Assembly (NCBI GenBank): GCA_017983695.1
Contig: JAGOAX010000002.1
Span: forward strand, 407,557-471,556
Source: Ferruginibacter sp.
Lineage (GTDB): Bacteria; Bacteroidota; Bacteroidia; Chitinophagales; Chitinophagaceae
DNA: 64,000 nucleotides
Direction: 5' to 3'
Both the position numbers and the translations under genes were made by a program. Below the pieces are notes generated by a model. It was given only the letters and a program-made list of their open reading frames with translations, was not told the DNA's origin and made no database searches. This document shows positions 60,459 to 64,000 of this stretch, piece by piece (within the stretch, counting starts at the first letter, position 1; each line of letters opens with the position of its first letter).

Positions 60459-61757
60459 ATGAAGAAATTACTGTTAACACTTACGGCAGGCTTTATATGC
60501 CTGCTTTCTTTTGCACAAAAAATAAATAAAGTAATAAATGCCAAAGAAGTAGAACGCATAGAAAGCATTCTTGCTGCAGATGATATGCAGGGGCGTAAAA
60601 CCTTTACACCGGGCATTGATAAAGCAGCTGATTTTATTGCAGCCGAATTTGCAAAAAGCAAACTGCAGTTTTTGGGTACTAACAAAACCTACTTCCAGGA
60701 ATTTATAATGACCAAAGCAAAACCGGTTGCAGTGTCCGGTACGCTTGACACAGAAAACCTGGATATAAACAATATAGCTGCAAACACTACTGCCGCAGCA
60801 ATCGACATCAGTTCTTTAAAAGATTATGAAATTGTGGTGGTAAAAAAAGAAGATGATTTTTCTAAAAAGATTTTCCCGGTATTTGATATCGACAAAAATG
60901 TAATTGTGTTGGTTGATACTGCCCATGCCCGCAGGTTTAAAGGCATACAGCGTTTTACAGGCAATGCAAAATTTCAATCGGCGGTATCGCAGGTGTTTAT
61001 TTTAACGGCTAACCTTAACCCAACAGCAATAAACCTGCACATACAAAACCAGTTAACCGAGCAGCAGCTTAAAAATGTTGTTGGTGTTATACCCGGCAAA
61101 AGTAAAAAAGATGAGTATGTTGTTTTTAGCGGACACTACGATCATTTAGGCATTGGCAAGCCCGATGCTAAAGGCGACAGTATTTACAATGGCGCTAACG
61201 ACGATGCTGCCGGCACCACGGCAGTAATGATGTTGGCAAAATATTTCGGTGCACAAAAAAATAATGAACGCACGTTAATATTTGTTGCTTTTACTGCAGA
61301 AGAAATTGGTGGCTTTGGCAGCCGCTACTTCAGCAAACAATTAAATGCCGATAAAGTAGTGGCCATGTTTAATATTGAAATGATTGGCACCACCAGTAAA
61401 TGGGGAACCAACAGCGCTTATATTACCGGCTACGAAAAAAGCGATATGGGTAAAATTTTACAGTCCAACCTAACAGGTTCTAAATTTCATTTTGAACCTG
61501 ACCCCTATCCCAAACAAAATTTGTTTTACCGCAGCGATAATGCCACCCTTGCAGAATTGGGTGTTCCTGCACACACCATCTCCACATCAAAAATGGAAGA
61601 GGCACCGAATGATGAACCCAACTACCACAAACAAAGTGATGAGATTGGTACGCTTGATATGAAGAATATGGCAGAGATCATTAAAGCCGTTGCCATCAGC
61701 AGCAAAACAATTGTAAGTGGAAAAGATACACCAACAAGGGTGGAGAAGGAGAAATAG
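60459..61757 (+). CDS. M28 family zinc aminopeptidase, exported
   Basis: 432 residues with a signal peptide (MKKLLLTLTAGFICLLSFAQ). The M28 catalytic domain (about 205-420) has the metal and catalytic residues in order: SGHYDHLGIG (His/Asp), NGANDDAAGT (bridging Asp), FTAEEIGGFGSRYF (Glu pair), NIEMIG, and VPAHTIST (His). A PA-like domain may lie between. It is expected to release N-terminal amino acids in the periplasm. A 14-bp stem terminator follows about 85 nt downstream. Confidence 0.92.
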   Translation: MKKLLLTLTAGFICLLSFAQKINKVINAKEVERIESILAADDMQGRKTFTPGIDKAADFIAAEFAKSKLQFLGTNKTYFQEFIMTKAKPVAVSGTLDTENLDINNIAANTTAAAIDISSLKDYEIVVVKKEDDFSKKIFPVFDIDKNVIVLVDTAHARRFKGIQRFTGNAKFQSAVSQVFILTANLNPTAINLHIQNQLTEQQLKNVVGVIPGKSKKDEYVVFSGHYDHLGIGKPDAKGDSIYNGANDDAAGTTAVMMLAKYFGAQKNNERTLIFVAFTAEEIGGFGSRYFSKQLNADKVVAMFNIEMIGTTSKWGTNSAYITGYEKSDMGKILQSNLTGSKFHFEPDPYPKQNLFYRSDNATLAELGVPAHTISTSKMEEAPNDEPNYHKQSDEIGTLDMKNMAEIIKAVAISSKTIVSGKDTPTRVEKEK

Positions 61758-61842
61758 GGAATTAGGGATTGGGAATTAGGAATTAAGTTTACTCTCCCTT
61801 GTAACTGCCTTTTAAACTGAATGCATAAAAAACTATGCCTGC

Positions 61843-61875
61843 AAACAAAGCCTCAGCTTCTGAGGCTTTGTTTAT
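61843..61875 (+). terminator. Terminator of the LytS/LytTR/M28 unit
   Basis: AAACAAAGCCTCAG (61843-61856) and CTGAGGCTTTGTTT (61860-61873) form a perfect 14-bp stem with a CTT loop. The stem ends in T-runs on both strands. Confidence 0.85.
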
Positions 61876-62003
61876 AAATAAAATAATTGCAGTAATGATC
61901 AATAATCAAACTGACGGTTATCGCCAATGCAGATTTTATTTTTATACACCCAGCATTTTAATATAAGGCCGTCATTCAGTTTAATTTTCCAACTCAAAGG
62001 AAA

Positions 62004-62360
62004 TCATTTTTCCACTGCATTGGGGGTTTTATACAATTGCTTTGCAATGGCAATGGCTTTTGCTGTGCTTTTGTACTCAATTATAAATTCATATACGGCA
62101 CTGTCATCACCTGCGGTTTGATAGGTAATGTCTGTAATATCGCCGGTGGTAAAATTTTCTTCGTAATTACCCAGCACCGCATCTGCAGGAATATTGGCAT
62201 TGGGCCGGGCAGCTTTCAGTGCCGTTATGGTCATCCCAATATTCAGTCCCTTTACCTCGTTGGGTAAATACTTTTGCTGTAAAGCAGGATCGATAGTAAT
62301 AGTTTGCGCAGCAACATTAAGTGTAAGCAAACATAAAAAAGCAAGGAAGATATTTTTCAT
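62004..62360 (-). CDS. Small secreted protein of unknown function
   Basis: 118 residues. The ATG at 62360 gives a clean Sec signal peptide (MKNIFLAFLCLLTLNVAAQ); an in-frame ATG 114 nt upstream is rejected because the added residues look non-coding. The mature part (ALQQKYLPNEVKGLNIGMTI, FTTGDITDITYQTAGDDS) is alpha/beta, with an Ala/Lys-rich C-terminus. No family recognised. Confidence 0.65.
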   Translation of the reverse strand: MKNIFLAFLCLLTLNVAAQTITIDPALQQKYLPNEVKGLNIGMTITALKAARPNANIPADAVLGNYEENFTTGDITDITYQTAGDDSAVYEFIIEYKSTAKAIAIAKQLYKTPNAVEK

Positions 62361-62550
62361 TTTATTCTTTTTGTAAAAAGAACAAAAAACAAACTGAAAA
62401 ACTATACCCTTTGGCGGGTATTTTATTTTCATGTGGCCGAATCTGCAGCATTGCTCATAAACACTAACAGCCAAATGGCCCGATAGATCGGGTTTTATTA
62501 AGCCGGAATTTTTTGCATTTTAAATTAGGAAAATATTTTTAAATTTAAGT

Positions 62551-63738
62551 ATGCAAACCGTAACCTTAAAAGCATTTGTACACCGCAACCAGGAATGTAT
62601 TGGTATTTATTTTATTAATACAGCTGTACTTAGCCTTGCTATTAGAAAGATACCCGGCATAAAATGGAGCCAAACTAATAAATGCTGGTGGCTGCCATTA
62701 AATAAACAGAGTGTATCAGCAATTACAAAAGCCGTAGATAAAAATGCAGCAATAGAAACCGGCAACCTTAAAACCTATTTACAAAAAAGAAAAGATATTA
62801 CTGCAACGCTTGCCGGGCCAGTAAAAAAAACGGCTCCGCAAAAAATACCATTATCCACAGCACCAGTTTACCAGCTGGGTAAAGAAAACCTGGCTGCACT
62901 GGAACAATTTATGCAGCAGCTTAAATTAAAAGCATACAGCCCCTCCACCATACGCACTTACCGCAATGAATTTTTACAATTACTAAAACTGTTAAAAGCC
63001 ACCCCGGTAAATAACCTTACTGCTGCCGACCTTAAACGATACCTGGTATATACCATCGAAAAAGAAGGTATCAGCGAACACACTGCCCACAGCCGCTTAA
63101 ATGCACTGAAGTTTTATTTTGAACAGGTGCTGAACAGAGAGAAATTTTTTTGGGAGATTCCCAGACCAAAAAAACAACAGCAAAACCCTCATTTTTTTAA
63201 CCAGGATGAGATAACAAGAATTATTAAACAAACCAGCAATGTAAAGCATAAAACCATGCTGATGCTGGCTTACGCAACAGGTATGCGGGTAAGTGAAGTA
63301 ACTGCACTAAAAGTATGGCAAATTGATAGTAAAAGAATGCAGATAATAATTGAAAGGGCAAAAGGCAAAAAAGATAGAATAACAACATTAAGCCCTGTAT
63401 TGCTTGTAATGCTTAGAGAATATTTTACTGCTTATAAACCTAAAAAAGAAGGTTATCTTTTTTGCGGGCAAAATGCAGATGAGCCATATAGCCCCAGAAG
63501 CCTGCAACTGGTATTACAAGCGGCAAAGCAAAGAGCAGGCATATTAAAACCCGGAAGTGTACATGCATTACGGCACAGTTTTGCCACACATTTATTAGAT
63601 AAAGGCACCGATGTAACCATGATTATGAAACTTTTAGGCCACAATGATATTAAAACCACGTTACGCTACTTACATGTTACCAACAGAGATGTATTACAAA
63701 TAATAAGCCCCTTAGACCATTTAAATTTAGGTGACTAA
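62551..63738 (+). CDS. Tyrosine recombinase (XerC/D-like) with an extra N-terminal domain
   Basis: 395 residues. An N-terminal region (about 1-90) has KWSQTNKCWWLPLNK, a small domain found in Bacteroidetes integrases. A SAM-like core-binding domain follows (about 108-195, YSPSTIRTYRNEFLQLL), then the catalytic domain with all key residues: Arg (TGMRVSEVTAL), Lys (AKGKKDR), HALRHSF, LGHNDIKTT and nucleophile Tyr (LRYLHV). It should cut and rejoin DNA. No partner integrase, cargo or att site is proven in the window, though an 8-bp inverted repeat lies 144 nt downstream. Confidence 0.9.
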   Translation: MQTVTLKAFVHRNQECIGIYFINTAVLSLAIRKIPGIKWSQTNKCWWLPLNKQSVSAITKAVDKNAAIETGNLKTYLQKRKDITATLAGPVKKTAPQKIPLSTAPVYQLGKENLAALEQFMQQLKLKAYSPSTIRTYRNEFLQLLKLLKATPVNNLTAADLKRYLVYTIEKEGISEHTAHSRLNALKFYFEQVLNREKFFWEIPRPKKQQQNPHFFNQDEITRIIKQTSNVKHKTMLMLAYATGMRVSEVTALKVWQIDSKRMQIIIERAKGKKDRITTLSPVLLVMLREYFTAYKPKKEGYLFCGQNADEPYSPRSLQLVLQAAKQRAGILKPGSVHALRHSFATHLLDKGTDVTMIMKLLGHNDIKTTLRYLHVTNRDVLQIISPLDHLNLGD

Positions 63739-64000
63739 ATTATTTACCGCTCAATATAAATGCAAAAAATAAACAATACCTTTAATTTATTATTTGTTCG
63801 TTCCTTATTGTAAGTAAGGTTGGCGAAGCCATAAACACCCCAAACCAACTAATACATTTAATAAATAAATCACATCGCATTTACGAAAGCCATATTAGCA
63901 AAAAACACTTTCGTATATTTTTTTAACCCATTAAAAATTAACAACTTAAAAATATTGCCGCAAGTTTGACTTATACAAAACCTTCGCATATTTTTGAGTT
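63739..64000. other. Non-coding region after the recombinase, continuing past the window
   Basis: No coding frame is visible. It contains TACGAAAG (63882-63889) and CTTTCGTA (63908-63915), an 8-bp perfect inverted repeat with an 18-nt spacer, followed by a consensus-like promoter at 63965-63996. Confidence 0.5.
63965..63996 (+). promoter_or_regulatory. Promoter pointing out of the window
   Basis: TTTG at 63965-63968 and TATTTTTG at 63989-63996, separated by 20 nt. This is close to TTTG-N19-TAnnTTTG, so a gene probably begins just beyond position 64000. Confidence 0.5.

Noticed and set aside
62479..62492. CCCGAT-AG-ATCGGG palindrome followed by TTTT as a terminator
   Set aside because: A two-base loop is too tight for a normal hairpin, and no plus-strand gene ends just upstream.
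63739..64000. Integron-type attC site or cassette array after the recombinase
   Set aside because: No attC-like long imperfect hairpin and no short cassette frames are visible; only one 8-bp inverted repeat with an 18-nt spacer.

Overview
The window is a low-GC chromosomal segment of a Bacteroidetes (Bacteroidota) bacterium, most likely of the Chitinophagaceae type. That family-level placement is inference. The support is gldD/gldE, PorX (regulator of type IX secretion), a DUF5686 outer-membrane protein, bifunctional lpxC/fabZ, lipoproteins with Bacteroidetes-style lipoboxes, no Shine-Dalgarno sequences, and promoters of the TTTG / TAnnTTTG type. No phage, plasmid or insertion-sequence block is visible. 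The DNA is a core chromosome sprinkled with short dispersed repeats, and a solitary tyrosine recombinase sits near the right edge.

Layout. 1-5336 (minus): ispG cut by the window edge, a lipoprotein, a Bat-type VWA/TPR fusion, a class D beta-lactamase lipoprotein and a DUF3109 protein. 5.6-6.7 kb: two small plus-strand genes. 6.7-10.4 kb (minus): mutY, ssb, gldE, gldD. Divergent from these is the plus block HU, TPR protein, a 29-residue mS38-like basic protein, and rng. 13.7-20.8 kb: GH51 arabinofuranosidase, a 61-residue protein with a perfect promoter, trigger factor, tRNA-Leu(UAG), RelA/SpoT and a small helical protein. 20.8-25.9 kb: three lipoproteins and a 26-residue peptide on minus, facing a TPR histidine kinase and a LuxR-type regulator on plus. 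A shared operator-like motif lies upstream of both regulators. 25.9-31.0 kb (minus): acyl-CoA dehydrogenase, a ComEA-like protein, an MBL hydrolase, a small conserved protein and porX.

31.3-39.4 kb (plus) is the lipid A block: HD phosphohydrolase, lpxD, DUF5686 protein, lpxC/fabZ, lpxA and an ABC ATPase. 39.4-45.6 kb: a secreted protein, alanine dehydrogenase and tsaE on minus, divergent from a CPx copper-type ATPase and recQ. 45.9-49.5 kb (minus): an LtaS-like sulfatase and a HerA/DUF853 ATPase. 49.7-55.1 kb (plus): a pair of M16 peptidases, a di-haem peroxidase and an OmpR-type regulator. 55.2-64.0 kb: ruvB, an F420-type oxidoreductase, a DUF937-OmpA fusion, a LytS/LytTR two-component pair, an M28 peptidase, a small secreted protein and the recombinase.

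The most notable sequence-level observations are these. (1) Two heptanucleotide tandem arrays lie in the first 42 codons of gldD, an architecture able to phase-vary. (2) Six genes have a TAnnTTTG -7 box 4-5 nt before the start codon, predicting leaderless mRNAs; the divergent tsaE/copA pair is one case. (3) A 16-nt motif is shared upstream of the unlinked histidine kinase and response regulator. (4) A bipartite dispersed repeat is present in the porX leader and again downstream of lpxA. (5) C-rich hairpin repeats form the end of one gene and the beginning of another. No complete undescribed defence or mobile system is evident.
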